A stretch of 14,531 bases of DNA from Candidatus Elusimicrobium euhamitermitis (GTDB lineage: Bacteria; Elusimicrobiota; Elusimicrobia; Elusimicrobiales; Elusimicrobiaceae): positions 1-14,531 of the forward strand of contig JAIRUU010000045.1 in NCBI GenBank assembly GCA_031254225.1. Reading direction: 5' to 3'. This document shows, one piece after another, positions 5,658 through 13,457 of this stretch; positions within the stretch are counted from its first letter, which is position 1, and the number at the start of each line of letters is the position of its first letter. A model generated the notes under the pieces. It worked only from the letters and a program-made list of their open reading frames with translations, searched no databases and was not told the DNA's origin. Made by a program: the position numbers and the translations under genes.

Positions 5658-8150
5658 ATGGTTCCGTTAATTTCAAATTCACGCGTTAAACTTACCGCCA
5701 ACCAGGAAAAAGTTATTAAAGATAAGTATCTGAGAAACGACGACAGCGTTGAGCTTTGGTTAAGCCGCGTCGCCCACAATATCGCGCTGACTGAAATTAT
5801 CGTCGCGCCGCAGGCAAAAGAATGGGGCGTTTTTAACGGCGTGGACGTTACGGAACTGCCGGCCGACGGGCCCGCTGGCAAAACGCTGCTTTACCATAAA
5901 AATTTTACGGAATCCGCGGACAAAGAAAAGAATTTTAACAAACTTCTTGAAAACCTTGAACATATTTATGAAACAAATTCCGCTGCCAGAGAACTGGCCG
6001 TTAAGGCGGAGCAGACTTTTTATAATTTAATGTCGTCCTTTAAATTTTTGCCCAATTCCCCGACGTTGATGAACGCTGGGCGCGAGCTGCAGCAGCTTTC
6101 CGCCTGTTATGTTTTGCCCGTGCCGGACAGCATTGAGGGCATAGCCAAATCTCTTATGGCGCAGAGTCTCATACAGAAAACCGGCGGCGGCACTGGATTT
6201 TCCTTCGGCAGAATAAGGCCGAAGGGGGATATAGTCAAAAAAACTTCCGGAGTCGCCAGCGGCGCGCTGTCTTTCATGCAGCTGTTTGACAAGATGACTG
6301 ACGTCGTCAAACAGGGCGGCACAAGGCGCGGCGCGAACATGGGCGTCCTTCCTTATAACCACCCCGAAATTGAAGATTTTATAAAAATGAAATCCGCGGG
6401 CAACTGCATGGAAAATTTTAATATTTCCGTCGCGGTTGACAAAAACTTTTTTGACGCCGTCAAAGAAAATAAAGACATTGAACTTATAAACCCGCACACT
6501 AAAAAACCGACGGGCAAATTAAACGCCAAAAAATTGTTTGAAGATATGACCATGGGCGCCTGGCAGTCCGGCGACCCGGGCGTTATATTTTTGGACAAAA
6601 TGAATAATTCCGCGTCTAACCCCACGCCGGCTCTGGGCGAAATAGAATCCACAAACCCGTGCGGGGAGCAGCCGCTTCTGCCGTGGGAGCCTTGCAATCT
6701 GGGCTCAATAAACATTGCCGGTTTTGTGACGGGCGAAATTATGCGCGGCGTTATGGATTATGACGCGCTGGGCCAGACGGTCAGGGACAGCGTGCGCTTT
6801 TTGGACAACGTAATTGAGATAAACAACTACCCGCTTCTTGAAATTGAAAAAATGGCGAAAATGAACCGCCGCATAGGCCTCGGCGTAATGGGGCTGGGCG
6901 AGGCGCTGGTAAAAATGGGTATAGGCTACGACGCGCCGGAAGGTTTTGCCAAAGCGGAAGAGATTATGACGTTTATCAACTCCACCGCGCTGGAAGCTTC
7001 CGTAGAGCTTGCCAAAACGCGCGGCGTTTTCCCGAATTTCAAAGATTCTGTTTATGACGAAAACGGTAAATTTTTCTTGGGCAAAAGCGCGCAGCCGCGC
7101 AACTCAACCAGGACGACCATCGCGCCGACCGGCACCATTGCTATTACCGCGGGCCTGCAGGGCAGCGGCATTGAGCCGTTTTTTGCTATCGCATACACAC
7201 GCTACAACGCGAAGGCTTTGGAAGCTATTAAAGCCGGCGCGGAGCCGGACGCTAAGGACGTTTTCTTTGAAGTCAACCCGCTGTTCCGCGAAGTGGCGGC
7301 CAAATATAATTATTTCGGTTTGAGCGAGGCGGAACTCTGGACAAAAGTTGACAAAAACCATAAAGCCGTGCGCGGCATCGCCGAGATACCCGTGGAAGTG
7401 CAGCGTCTGTTCCCCACGTCGCACGACGTCAGCGTTGAAGCGCATATAAAAATGCAGGCGGCTTTCCAGCGGCATACGGACAACGCTGTTTCTAAGACGA
7501 TAAATATGACCAACGACGCCACGGTTGACGACGTGCGCAAAGCGTATCTCATGTCCTACGAAGCGGGCTGCAAAGGCATTACAATTTACAGGGACGGCTC
7601 AAAAACTTATCAGGTGTTAAATATTTCGTCCGCAAAAAGCACGGTCAAAGAAGGCAAGAAAGAGAGAAAGCCTTTCGGCGTTTCCTCTCAGTATTATGAA
7701 ATCCAGACAGGCTACGGCGCGCTGCATATTCATATTAATTACGACGACGCCGGGCCGTACCAGGTGTTTACCAGCATTGCGCCGCTGGGGACGGAAATCA
7801 GCGGGCTGACGTCCCTCGTCGGCATTCTGCTGTCAAAATATCTGCAGGCGGGCGGGGACCCCGTCGGCGTTTTAAAACATCTTAATTCCGTCAAAGGCGA
7901 CAGGCCCGTGGGGTTTGGCGCGAATCATATTGATTCCATAGCGCACGGCATAAGCGTGGCTTTGAAATCGCATTTAAAAGGCACGCAAAAAAATAAAGTG
8001 GACGAGGCTGAAGGCAACGGTCAAAAATTAGACCTGTGGGACGCGAACAAGGCGAGCTATTGCCCGAAATGTTTTTCATCCAACATAAGTTTTGAAAGCG
8101 GATGCAGCGGCCCGACATGCCACGACTGCGGTTACAGCAAATGCAGTTAG
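5658..8150 (+). CDS. nrdJ: Adenosylcobalamin-dependent (class II) ribonucleotide reductase
   Basis: The 830-residue enzyme reduces ribonucleotides to deoxyribonucleotides with a radical generated from coenzyme B12, so it works with or without oxygen. Class II features are: substrate redox cysteine C150 in LSACYVLP, glycine-rich KTGGGTGFSFGRIRPKGD (174-191), the active-site triad in NPCGE (N333, C335, E337), the partner cysteine C346 in EPCNLGSIN, and the phosphate loop APTGTIAI (489-496). After about residue 670 comes a TSCPD-type domain (QTGYGALHIHINYDD, GDPVGVLKHL), then a cysteine tail YCPKC...CSGPTCHDCGYSKC with C802, C805, C816, C821, C824 and C829. This tail probably re-reduces the active site and may bind zinc. 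The length fits the B12-dependent family with TSCPD domain. AAGGAAGG precedes the ATG. No partner beta subunit is needed or seen. Confidence 0.97.
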   Translation: MVPLISNSRVKLTANQEKVIKDKYLRNDDSVELWLSRVAHNIALTEIIVAPQAKEWGVFNGVDVTELPADGPAGKTLLYHKNFTESADKEKNFNKLLENLEHIYETNSAARELAVKAEQTFYNLMSSFKFLPNSPTLMNAGRELQQLSACYVLPVPDSIEGIAKSLMAQSLIQKTGGGTGFSFGRIRPKGDIVKKTSGVASGALSFMQLFDKMTDVVKQGGTRRGANMGVLPYNHPEIEDFIKMKSAGNCMENFNISVAVDKNFFDAVKENKDIELINPHTKKPTGKLNAKKLFEDMTMGAWQSGDPGVIFLDKMNNSASNPTPALGEIESTNPCGEQPLLPWEPCNLGSINIAGFVTGEIMRGVMDYDALGQTVRDSVRFLDNVIEINNYPLLEIEKMAKMNRRIGLGVMGLGEALVKMGIGYDAPEGFAKAEEIMTFINSTALEASVELAKTRGVFPNFKDSVYDENGKFFLGKSAQPRNSTRTTIAPTGTIAITAGLQGSGIEPFFAIAYTRYNAKALEAIKAGAEPDAKDVFFEVNPLFREVAAKYNYFGLSEAELWTKVDKNHKAVRGIAEIPVEVQRLFPTSHDVSVEAHIKMQAAFQRHTDNAVSKTINMTNDATVDDVRKAYLMSYEAGCKGITIYRDGSKTYQVLNISSAKSTVKEGKKERKPFGVSSQYYEIQTGYGALHIHINYDDAGPYQVFTSIAPLGTEISGLTSLVGILLSKYLQAGGDPVGVLKHLNSVKGDRPVGFGANHIDSIAHGISVALKSHLKGTQKNKVDEAEGNGQKLDLWDANKASYCPKCFSSNISFESGCSGPTCHDCGYSKCS

Positions 8151-8156
8151 AATAAT

Positions 8157-8275
8157 CTTCCCCTCGCCCCTTGCGGGAGAGGGGTAGGGGTGAGGGGTAG
8201 CGGAGGAGGGGGACTTAATTTTATAACATCCAATTACCCCTTTCCCCTTCGGGGGTTTCCCCCTAAAAGGGGGAA
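8157..8275. repeat. Composite GC-rich intergenic repeat, copy C
   Basis: This starts seven bases after the nrdJ stop. The left arm (CTTCCCCTCGCCCC, then GGGAGAGGGG and TAGGGGTGAGGGG) resembles the right arm of copy A in reverse. The right arm ends with TTCCCCCTAAAAGGGGGAA (8257-8275) and contains ACATCCAATTACCCC, the reverse complement of the left arm of copy B. The central part is only about 25 bp, so this is a short copy. The left hairpin could also act as the transcript end for nrdJ, although no T-run follows. Confidence 0.75.
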
Positions 8276-8316
8276 ATAATATTGGGGGCTCGCCGTGTCG
8301 TAACCGTCGTCCGTAA

Positions 8317-8580
8317 GAAAAATTTCACAGGGATTTGAGGGAAATTTTAATTTTCTTCGGCCTGAGCAAGTACTTAAAAGCGGAGCGTACGGCGAGGGCC
8401 GAAAAAATAAAAGCGAGGCAAACCTGCCGAGCGTATTAATTAGTGTGTCTTTTATTTTTTGCGCAGCAAAAAATTGGCCAAATACCGAAGAAATTTTTCA
8501 GCAGACAGCCGAGCGACCGAAGTGAGCGAAACAGAAACCGAACGCGGAGCGCAAACCCGCCGCAAGGCGGAATGAAATAA
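8317..8580. repeat. Self-complementary spacer between nrdJ and tmk, no gene seen
   Basis: No convincing reading frame lies here. Several nested inverted repeats do. GAAAAATTTC (8317-8326) pairs with GAAATTTTTC (8490-8499). AATTTTCTTCGG (8349-8360) pairs with CCGAAGAAATTT (8485-8496) with one mismatch. AAAAAATAAAAG (8402-8413) pairs perfectly with CTTTTATTTTTT (8449-8460). TTGGCCAA and AAGTACTT are small palindromes. The end carries CCGCC-GCAA-GGCGG, a stem with a GNRA tetraloop, at about 8557-8570. The TTTTAATTTTCTT arm resembles the palindrome at 659-765. It could be a decayed mobile element or a structured RNA. Confidence 0.6.
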
Positions 8581-8581
8581 A

Positions 8582-8604
8582 TGTGATTTTCCTGGAAAAT
8601 CACA
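8582..8604. promoter_or_regulatory. Perfect 23-bp palindrome upstream of tmk
   Basis: TGTGATTTTCC and GGAAAATCACA flank a single T. It lies 23 bp before the chosen tmk start and could be an operator or an RNA hairpin. The outer TGTGA/TCACA match CRP half-sites, but the spacing is 13 rather than 6, so I do not call it CRP. Confidence 0.5.
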
Positions 8605-8627
8605 CATTAACATACATTTTCAACCAT

Positions 8628-9245
8628 ATGACCACAGGCAAATTTATTGTTTTTGAGGGGCCGGACAGGGGCGGCAAAAGCACCCAGGCCAACCTCCTGC
8701 GTCAATCGCTGCACGAGGCGGGCTACAGCGTCCTGCTGACGCGCGAGCCCGGCGGCACCCCCGTGGCCGAAAGCATAAGAAAAATTTTGCTTGACCCCGC
8801 AAACCGCGTCACTCCCCGCGCCGAGCTTCTACTCTACGAAGCTTCCCGCGCGCAACACACGGAAGAAAAAATAGTGCCCGCTCTTGCCGAAGGCAAAATA
8901 GTTATCTGCGAACGTTACACAATGTCCTCCTGCGCGTACCAGGGTTACGGCCGCGGCATTGATATGGAACTTATTAACACGGCCAACAATATCGCGACCA
9001 ACGGCCTTACGCCGGATTTGACGCTTGTCTTTTTAATGTCCGACAAATATTTTTTGAAACGCGGCGAATATCTTTTTTCCGACAGGCTTGAGCTTGAAAA
9101 GGACGAGTTCAGAAATAAAATGCGGCAGGGTTATAAAGAGCTGGTCAAAAAAACCCCCAACGCGGTTTTAATAGACGCGGACAACACGGTAGAAGAAATC
9201 CACGCCAAAGTTTTAGCTTATCTGAGGGAGTTTAAGGTCATATAA
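8628..9245 (+). CDS. tmk: Thymidylate kinase
   Basis: With the ATG at 8628 the protein has 205 residues, the normal size, and begins MTTGKFIVFEGPDRGGKSTQ. It phosphorylates dTMP to dTDP with ATP. Landmarks are the P-loop EGPDRGGKST (10-19), TREPGG (38-43), RAQHTEE (74-80), the DRY-like motif ERY (95-97) and SSCAYQGYGRG (100-110). The P-loop has an arginine (R14), as in the eukaryotic type I enzymes, and E replaces the D of DRY. A longer GTG start at 8583 would add 15 residues but lies inside the 23-bp palindrome, so I prefer 8628. There is no Shine-Dalgarno sequence. TACATT nine bases before the ATG could give a nearly leaderless mRNA. It is followed, after repeat D, by holB, a common bacterial neighbour. 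Confidence 0.95.
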   Translation: MTTGKFIVFEGPDRGGKSTQANLLRQSLHEAGYSVLLTREPGGTPVAESIRKILLDPANRVTPRAELLLYEASRAQHTEEKIVPALAEGKIVICERYTMSSCAYQGYGRGIDMELINTANNIATNGLTPDLTLVFLMSDKYFLKRGEYLFSDRLELEKDEFRNKMRQGYKELVKKTPNAVLIDADNTVEEIHAKVLAYLREFKVI

Positions 9246-9294
9246 TGCGTCTAAAATCCGGCGGTTTTAAATTTATATAAATAAAAAGATATAA

Positions 9295-9478
9295 CTTCCC
9301 CTTTTAGGGGAAGTCCCCGGAGGGGGTAGGGGTAAATATACACAAATATGAGCCGTAAGACTTTTGTTTAAGATGGAATATCAGACGGCGTTTAATAACA
9401 TCTATTTACCCCCCGCCTACGCTGCGCTACGGCGCGGCAGGCATTTCCCCTTCGGGGGTTTCCCCCTAAAAGGGGGAA
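9295..9478. repeat. Composite GC-rich intergenic repeat, copy D
   Basis: This 184-bp unit fills most of the 300-bp tmk-holB spacer. CTTCCCCTTTTAGGGGAAG (9295-9313) marks the left end and TTCCCCCTAAAAGGGGGAA (9460-9478) the right. It is the reverse complement arrangement of copy B: GGGGGTAGGGGTAA follows the left hairpin, and ACCCCCCGCCTACG with CGCGGCAGGCATTTCCCC precedes the right. The centre differs from B except near the ATAACATC end. Ends conserved in inverted form with a variable centre suggest a miniature mobile element or a paired REP-type unit. No gene is visible. Confidence 0.8.
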
Positions 9479-9531
9479 TTATTTTAGCGTCAGCCGCAGG
9501 CGCATTATATGATTCTAAACTTCCTAAAGAG

Positions 9532-9537
9532 TATAAT
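9532..9537 (+). promoter_or_regulatory. -10 box for a leaderless holB transcript
   Basis: A perfect TATAAT ends eight bases before the holB ATG, and no Shine-Dalgarno sequence is present. Transcription would start within a base or two of the ATG. No good -35 box is seen. Confidence 0.55.
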
Positions 9538-9545
9538 ATAACATA

Positions 9546-10520
9546 ATGTTTAACGAAATCCTGGGACAGGATAAAGCAATAAGCCAGCTTAAAAAATATT
9601 TGGCAGCGGGCAAAATACCGCAGGCCATGCTTTTTTGCGGCGCGGAAGGAGCTGGCAAAGCTAAAACCGCAAAAAATTTTGCGCTGGCTTTGAATTGCAC
9701 GGACGCTGCGGCGCGCAAAACGGGGGACTCTTGCGGCGTCTGCCAAAACTGCCGCAGTATTTTGAACGGCGTGCATCCGGATTATATTTTTCTTGACCTA
9801 GCGTATCAGGCTACTATGCCTTTTAAAGACGCGGAAAAAAAGCAGCACATCGTGGTGGACGCAATCAGAATTGTAACCGCCCGCAGTCTGCAGCACGCCG
9901 TGCTCGGCCGTTACAAAATTATAATTATTGATAAAGCCGAAAGTATGCAGAGCGAGGCCGCGAACGCGCTTTTAAAATTTATTGAAGAGCCGCCGCCGGA
10001 CATGATCTGGATTTTGGTAACGTCTAAAAAAGAAGCCATGCTGCCGACGATAAAATCCCGCTGCCAGACTTTACAGTTCAATAATCTGCCGGACAATACC
10101 GTCAAACAAATTTTGGGCAGTCTGGGTTTTGAGGAAAGTTCCGCGGCGCGTGCGGCGGCCGCAGCCGGCGGCTCTGTCAGCCGCGCAATAAAGGCGGCGG
10201 AATTTTTTGCAAATATAGCCGGCGCGGACGCGGCAAAAGAAACTTTCCCGTACGAGGTTGTTTCAAATTTGAGCAGAACGCTGCCGGACGCGCGGGCGGA
10301 AGCGTCTCTTGCATTGGATATTTTGGCGCGCGGGCTGCATGATTTTTGGAGCAAAGCCGAAAATGATAAAATGAGAGAAGATTTAAAAACCAGGCTTGAA
10401 AAAATATCATTTTTCAAACGCGCGGTGCGCCGCAACGTTTCGCCGTCCCTCGTGCTGGAAACCGCGTTAATTGAAACGGCGGACGTAAACGAAAAAATTT
10501 TTAAACGGGATAATGTATGA
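9546..10520 (+). CDS. holB: DNA polymerase III delta' subunit (clamp loader)
   Basis: The 324-residue AAA+ protein of the clamp-loader family begins MFNEILGQDKAISQLKKYL. A degenerate Walker A, GAEGAGKAKTA (32-42), has A in place of the catalytic S/T. A four-cysteine zinc module (C51, C63, C66, C69) precedes HPDY. A modified Walker B, IIIIDKAESM (125-134), lacks the DEAH glutamate, and EEPP (147-150) and the sensor/arginine motif SRC (171-173) follow. Loss of the key ATPase residues with SRC retained is typical of delta', which does not hydrolyse ATP, rather than gamma/tau (dnaX). The protein is shorter than tau and lacks its C-terminal domains. It acts in the replisome to load the sliding clamp. 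The stop overlaps the metG start as ATGA, so the two are co-translated. Confidence 0.9.
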   Translation: MFNEILGQDKAISQLKKYLAAGKIPQAMLFCGAEGAGKAKTAKNFALALNCTDAAARKTGDSCGVCQNCRSILNGVHPDYIFLDLAYQATMPFKDAEKKQHIVVDAIRIVTARSLQHAVLGRYKIIIIDKAESMQSEAANALLKFIEEPPPDMIWILVTSKKEAMLPTIKSRCQTLQFNNLPDNTVKQILGSLGFEESSAARAAAAAGGSVSRAIKAAEFFANIAGADAAKETFPYEVVSNLSRTLPDARAEASLALDILARGLHDFWSKAENDKMREDLKTRLEKISFFKRAVRRNVSPSLVLETALIETADVNEKIFKRDNV

Positions 10521-12013
10521 AAAAATTTTATATTACCACTCCTATTTATTACGTCAACTCCTACCCGCATATCGGGCATTCTTATACGACGCTGGCTTGC
10601 GATATTGTCAGCCGTTATAAAAAATCCCGCGGCGTTCCCGTGCATTTTTTGACCGGCACGGACGAGCACGGAATAAACATTGAAAAAGCCGCGCAGGCCG
10701 CCGGAGTGAGCCCCAAAGAATGGGCGGACAAAGTGGCGGCCGCGTACAAAGACCTCTGGAAAAATTTGAATATTGAATATGACGATTTCATACGCACCAC
10801 TGACCGCAGGCACGAGGGCACAGTGCAGGCCGTTTTTGAAATTTTGCTTGCCAAAGGGGATATTTATCTCGGCCACTACAGCGGCATGTACTGCAACAGC
10901 TGCGAGACTTATATGGACGAGACCGAGGCGCCGGGCTTCGTCTGCCCCATTCACAAAAAACCGCTGAATGAAGTTAAAGAAGAAACTTATTTTTTTAAAC
11001 TGTCAAAATATCAGGACGCGCTGCTGAAATTTTATGAGAATAATCCCGACTTCCTGAGCCCGTCTTTCAGAGGCACGGAGATAAGTAATTTTGTCAAAAG
11101 CGGGCTTAAAGATTTGTCCGTAACGCGCACAAAAGTGGCGTGGGGGATACCGGTTTTGAGCAACCCCGCGCACACGGTTTACGTCTGGTTTGACGCTTTA
11201 ATAAACTATGTCAGCGCGGCGGGCCTCGGCGCAAAAATCTGCAAAGACAAAGCTTTTTTTGAGATGGAAAATAAAAAAGCCGGCGTTAAAAATTTTGAGG
11301 ACGTCTGGCCGGCCGACGTGCACCTCATAGGCAAAGAAATTTACCGTTTTCACGCGGTAATCTGGCCGGCCATGCTAATGGCGCTCGGCGTGCCGCTGCC
11401 GAAAAAAGTTTTCGCGCACGGCTGGTGGACGGTTGAGGGCGAAAAAATGTCCAAGACGCTCGGCAATATTGTTGACCCTAAAAAAGTGGCGGACGAATAC
11501 GGCCTTGATCCGCTGCGTTTTTTCCTGTTCCGCGAGGTGCCCTTTGGCGCGGACGGAGATTTTTCAATGGACGCTTTCATACGCCGCTATAACGCTGATT
11601 TGGCAAATGATCTGGGCAATTTGCTTTCCCGCACGTTAAACATGGCGGCAAAATACGGTGATTTGCCGGCGGGTGATTATAAGTGCGAACTGCTTGAAAA
11701 AGCCTACAAGCTTGATAAAGAAATTGAGCGTCACATGGACGCGCTCGCGCTGGACAAAGCTTTGGAAGCGGTTTGGTCCTTAATCGGCAACATGAACAGA
11801 TATATTGACGATAAAAAACCGTGGGCGTTGGCCAAAACCGACGAAGCGGCCGCAAAAACCGTTATCACGGATTTAATTTATACTCTGCGCCGCGTAACGG
11901 ACTGGGTAACTCCTTTCATGCCCGCCACGGGCGCGGAAATGAAAAAACGCCTGTCCCCGGGTCCGGTGCAAAAATACGCCCCGCTGTTCCCAAGACTGGA
12001 GATAAAAAAATAA
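10517..12013 (+). CDS. metG: Methionyl-tRNA synthetase
   Basis: The 498-residue class I synthetase charges tRNA-Met with methionine. The HIGH motif (18-21) is in NSYPHIGHSY. The zinc knuckle has C126, C129, C143 and H146, a CxxC...CxxH arrangement as in the Thermus-type enzyme. WFDALINYVSA (224-234) and the KMSKT motif (310-314, usual KMSKS) are also clear. The length ends after the anticodon-binding helical domain, so the C-terminal dimerisation and tRNA-binding domain of longer MetRS is absent. This shorter form is common. The ATG overlaps the holB stop by four bases. A terminator follows 22 bp after the stop, ending the tmk-holB-metG group. Confidence 0.97.
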   Translation: MKKFYITTPIYYVNSYPHIGHSYTTLACDIVSRYKKSRGVPVHFLTGTDEHGINIEKAAQAAGVSPKEWADKVAAAYKDLWKNLNIEYDDFIRTTDRRHEGTVQAVFEILLAKGDIYLGHYSGMYCNSCETYMDETEAPGFVCPIHKKPLNEVKEETYFFKLSKYQDALLKFYENNPDFLSPSFRGTEISNFVKSGLKDLSVTRTKVAWGIPVLSNPAHTVYVWFDALINYVSAAGLGAKICKDKAFFEMENKKAGVKNFEDVWPADVHLIGKEIYRFHAVIWPAMLMALGVPLPKKVFAHGWWTVEGEKMSKTLGNIVDPKKVADEYGLDPLRFFLFREVPFGADGDFSMDAFIRRYNADLANDLGNLLSRTLNMAAKYGDLPAGDYKCELLEKAYKLDKEIERHMDALALDKALEAVWSLIGNMNRYIDDKKPWALAKTDEAAAKTVITDLIYTLRRVTDWVTPFMPATGAEMKKRLSPGPVQKYAPLFPRLEIKK

Positions 12014-12035
12014 AGCGGCAATTTTGACGGTAAAG

Positions 12036-12070
12036 AAATCCCCTCGGTTTAAATAACCGCGGGGATTTTT
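12036..12070 (+). terminator. Rho-independent terminator of metG
   Basis: AAATCCCC-T-CGGTT pairs with AACCG-C-GGGGATTT around loop TAAAT, followed by a T-run. The remaining spacer to 12204 is AT-rich and holds an inverted repeat TTCAATTAA (12079-12087) / TTAATTGAA (12123-12131) of unknown role. Confidence 0.92.
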
Positions 12071-12167
12071 AATGAAAATTCAATTAAACATTATTTATTA
12101 TTATAAAAATAAACTATTAAGATTAATTGAACATATCCCGCTAAGACGACAGATTCTTCAAAAAATA

Positions 12168-12176
12168 TGTTATATT
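12168..12176 (+). promoter_or_regulatory. Extended -10 promoter of the RDD gene
   Basis: TGTTATATT is an extended -10 (TATATT at 12171-12176). The predicted start near 12183 leaves about 20 nt of leader with a GGGAGGA ribosome site. Confidence 0.55.
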
Positions 12177-12204
12177 TTAGTAAATATTCTAGAGGGAGGA
12201 TTTT

Positions 12205-13272
12205 ATGTACGCGCCGTTTTGGAAAAGAGCCGTCGCACTGTTGATTGACGCAGTTATTGGGGTTGTGGTATATTTGATTATTTTCTTTGTAGCGTCTCCA
12301 TTAATAATAGCGGTATTAGCTATTCTAACTTTTCTCACTATTATGGGCGACAGCTTCTTCTTAATGATGTTACTGGTCGCTGGCATTGGTTTAGTATTTA
12401 ATCTGATAGCGGCGCTCATACCGTCTTTTTTTGACTCGTCCGCCTGGCAGGGTACGCCCGGCAAGAAAATAATGGGAATAAAAATTTGCGACGTAAACGG
12501 AAAAAGAATAAGTTTAGGGCGTGCTTTTGTAAGGAATGTCGCTAAGAATCTTTCTATACAGTCAATAATAGGCGTGTGCACGGCGTTGTTCACGGCGAAC
12601 AAACAAGCTTGGCATGATATGGCCGCAGACACCGCGGTAATAGAAGAGTTGGCCGACGTTTCAAATATGCAAATCAGGCTGACGTCTTTGAAAAAGAAAA
12701 TTTTAATAATTTTTTCAATGATTATTATAGTTAGTTTTTTTTATAATTTGGATATGCTGAGGTATTATATAAGTAATAATAAACCTAAGTACCAAACAGA
12801 AGAAAACGTTTTAAAACGGCTGCCTGCGCAGCCGGTTGTTAATAATAACGCGGTAACAACCACAACGGAGAAGCCGCGTGTTGAGAATATTTTATCGGAA
12901 CCCGTAAAACCCGCACAGCCGCCTGTGACGAAAGAGGAGCAGTTGGATAATGTTGTGGCGGTCATGACAACGCTGTCAAAAGCTATGGATGATTACCTAG
13001 CCAAAAACGGCAAGCCTGAAAAATCTATAGGATACAGGGAAACGCTAGATTTATTAAATCTTTCAATTCCGGGACGAGAGAATTTCTATATTCGCGCGGG
13101 AGATTACAGAATTTTTGCTATGCTTACGTTCGTTTCCGGCGGATACTGGGTACACGTTGACGGTCCGGATGGCGGCGGCGTTTTACGCTGGCAGGCCGAT
13201 GGGCAGAAACAATGTAATTTATCCCCGCAATCGTGCCAGTATTTAACCAAATACGGCTTTTCCGCGAATTAA
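12205..13272 (+). CDS. RDD family membrane protein with C-terminal pilin-like domain
   Basis: This 355-residue protein has two parts. Residues 1-147 are an RDD domain: MYAPFWKRAVALLID with R8 and D15, hydrophobic segments at about 13-30, 33-47 and 51-71, the WQGTPGKKIMGIKICD turn (81-96) and AWHDMAADTAV (135-145). RDD proteins are small membrane proteins, some linked to ion exchange, mostly without known role. A further membrane helix (166-180) leads to a proline/threonine-rich linker (about 193-245) and then a soluble domain. That domain (248-355), with KAMDDYLAKNGKPEKS, YWVHVDGPDGGGVLRW and a late cysteine pair (C337, C344), resembles the C-terminal part of type IV pilin-like proteins, without a pilin leader. 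Topology would place it outside if the helix count is even. The fusion is unusual in my experience. A GGGAGGA ribosome site supports the start. There is no clear terminator directly after it. Confidence 0.8.
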   Translation: MYAPFWKRAVALLIDAVIGVVVYLIIFFVASPLIIAVLAILTFLTIMGDSFFLMMLLVAGIGLVFNLIAALIPSFFDSSAWQGTPGKKIMGIKICDVNGKRISLGRAFVRNVAKNLSIQSIIGVCTALFTANKQAWHDMAADTAVIEELADVSNMQIRLTSLKKKILIIFSMIIIVSFFYNLDMLRYYISNNKPKYQTEENVLKRLPAQPVVNNNAVTTTTEKPRVENILSEPVKPAQPPVTKEEQLDNVVAVMTTLSKAMDDYLAKNGKPEKSIGYRETLDLLNLSIPGRENFYIRAGDYRIFAMLTFVSGGYWVHVDGPDGGGVLRWQADGQKQCNLSPQSCQYLTKYGFSAN

Positions 13273-13341
13273 AAGAGTTCTTAGCTGGCTTTTTGACCAA
13301 AACTGTCCATCTTTTCGCAAAACCGGCAAATTCCTTTTTTC

Positions 13342-13365
13342 GCGGGCGTGGTTCAATGGCAGAAC
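13342..13365 (+). pseudogene. tRNA-Gly 5' fragment (acceptor and D arm)
   Basis: GCGGGCGTGGTTCAATGGCAGAAC matches the first 24 nt of the intact tRNA-Gly at 13632-13702 with one change (T to C in the D loop), but on the opposite strand. The following bases do not form a proper anticodon or T arm, so it is a broken copy. Confidence 0.8.
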
Positions 13366-13396
13366 GCAAGATACATAAATCTACGTCGGGAGCAAA

Positions 13397-13425
13397 CAAA
13401 AAAGCCCCTCAAAAAAATGAGAGGC
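13397..13425 (-). terminator. Terminator following the tRNA-Gly 3' fragment
   Basis: On the minus strand GCCTCTCA pairs with TGAGGGGC (one mismatch) and is followed by a run of six T. It sits right after the encoded CCA of the 13431-13457 fragment, as for a real tRNA gene. It may also stop the RDD transcript on the other strand, with a poorer T-run. Confidence 0.75.
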
Positions 13426-13430
13426 TTATA

Positions 13431-13457
13431 TGGAGCGGGCGAAGGGAATAGAACCCT
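13431..13457 (-). pseudogene. tRNA-Gly 3' fragment with encoded CCA
   Basis: The minus strand gives a T arm (AAGGG-TTCTATT-CCCTT), the 3' acceptor strand CGCCCGC, discriminator T and CCA. The intact neighbour does not encode CCA, so this is a second gene's remnant rather than a simple recent copy. T replaces the purine at T-loop position 57. No matching 5' half lies upstream on this strand. Its plus-strand sequence (13434-13457) is a 24-bp direct repeat of 13632-13655 with one mismatch. Confidence 0.8.

Noticed and set aside
8582..8604. CRP binding site
   Set aside because: The half-sites TGTGA and TCACA are present, but 13 bp apart instead of 6.
8583..8627. GTG start extending tmk by 15 residues
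   Set aside because: It lies inside a perfect palindrome, the added residues match no kinase feature, and the ATG at 8628 gives the usual N-terminus.
9911..10954. Minus-strand open frame of 347 codons opposite holB and metG
   Set aside because: Both plus-strand genes are clearly conserved. The antisense frame shows no domain and is a by-product of codon bias.
13342..13457. A split tRNA-Gly gene joined in trans
   Set aside because: The two fragments lie on opposite strands and lack an anticodon arm between them. An intact tRNA-Gly is nearby, so decay is the simpler reading.
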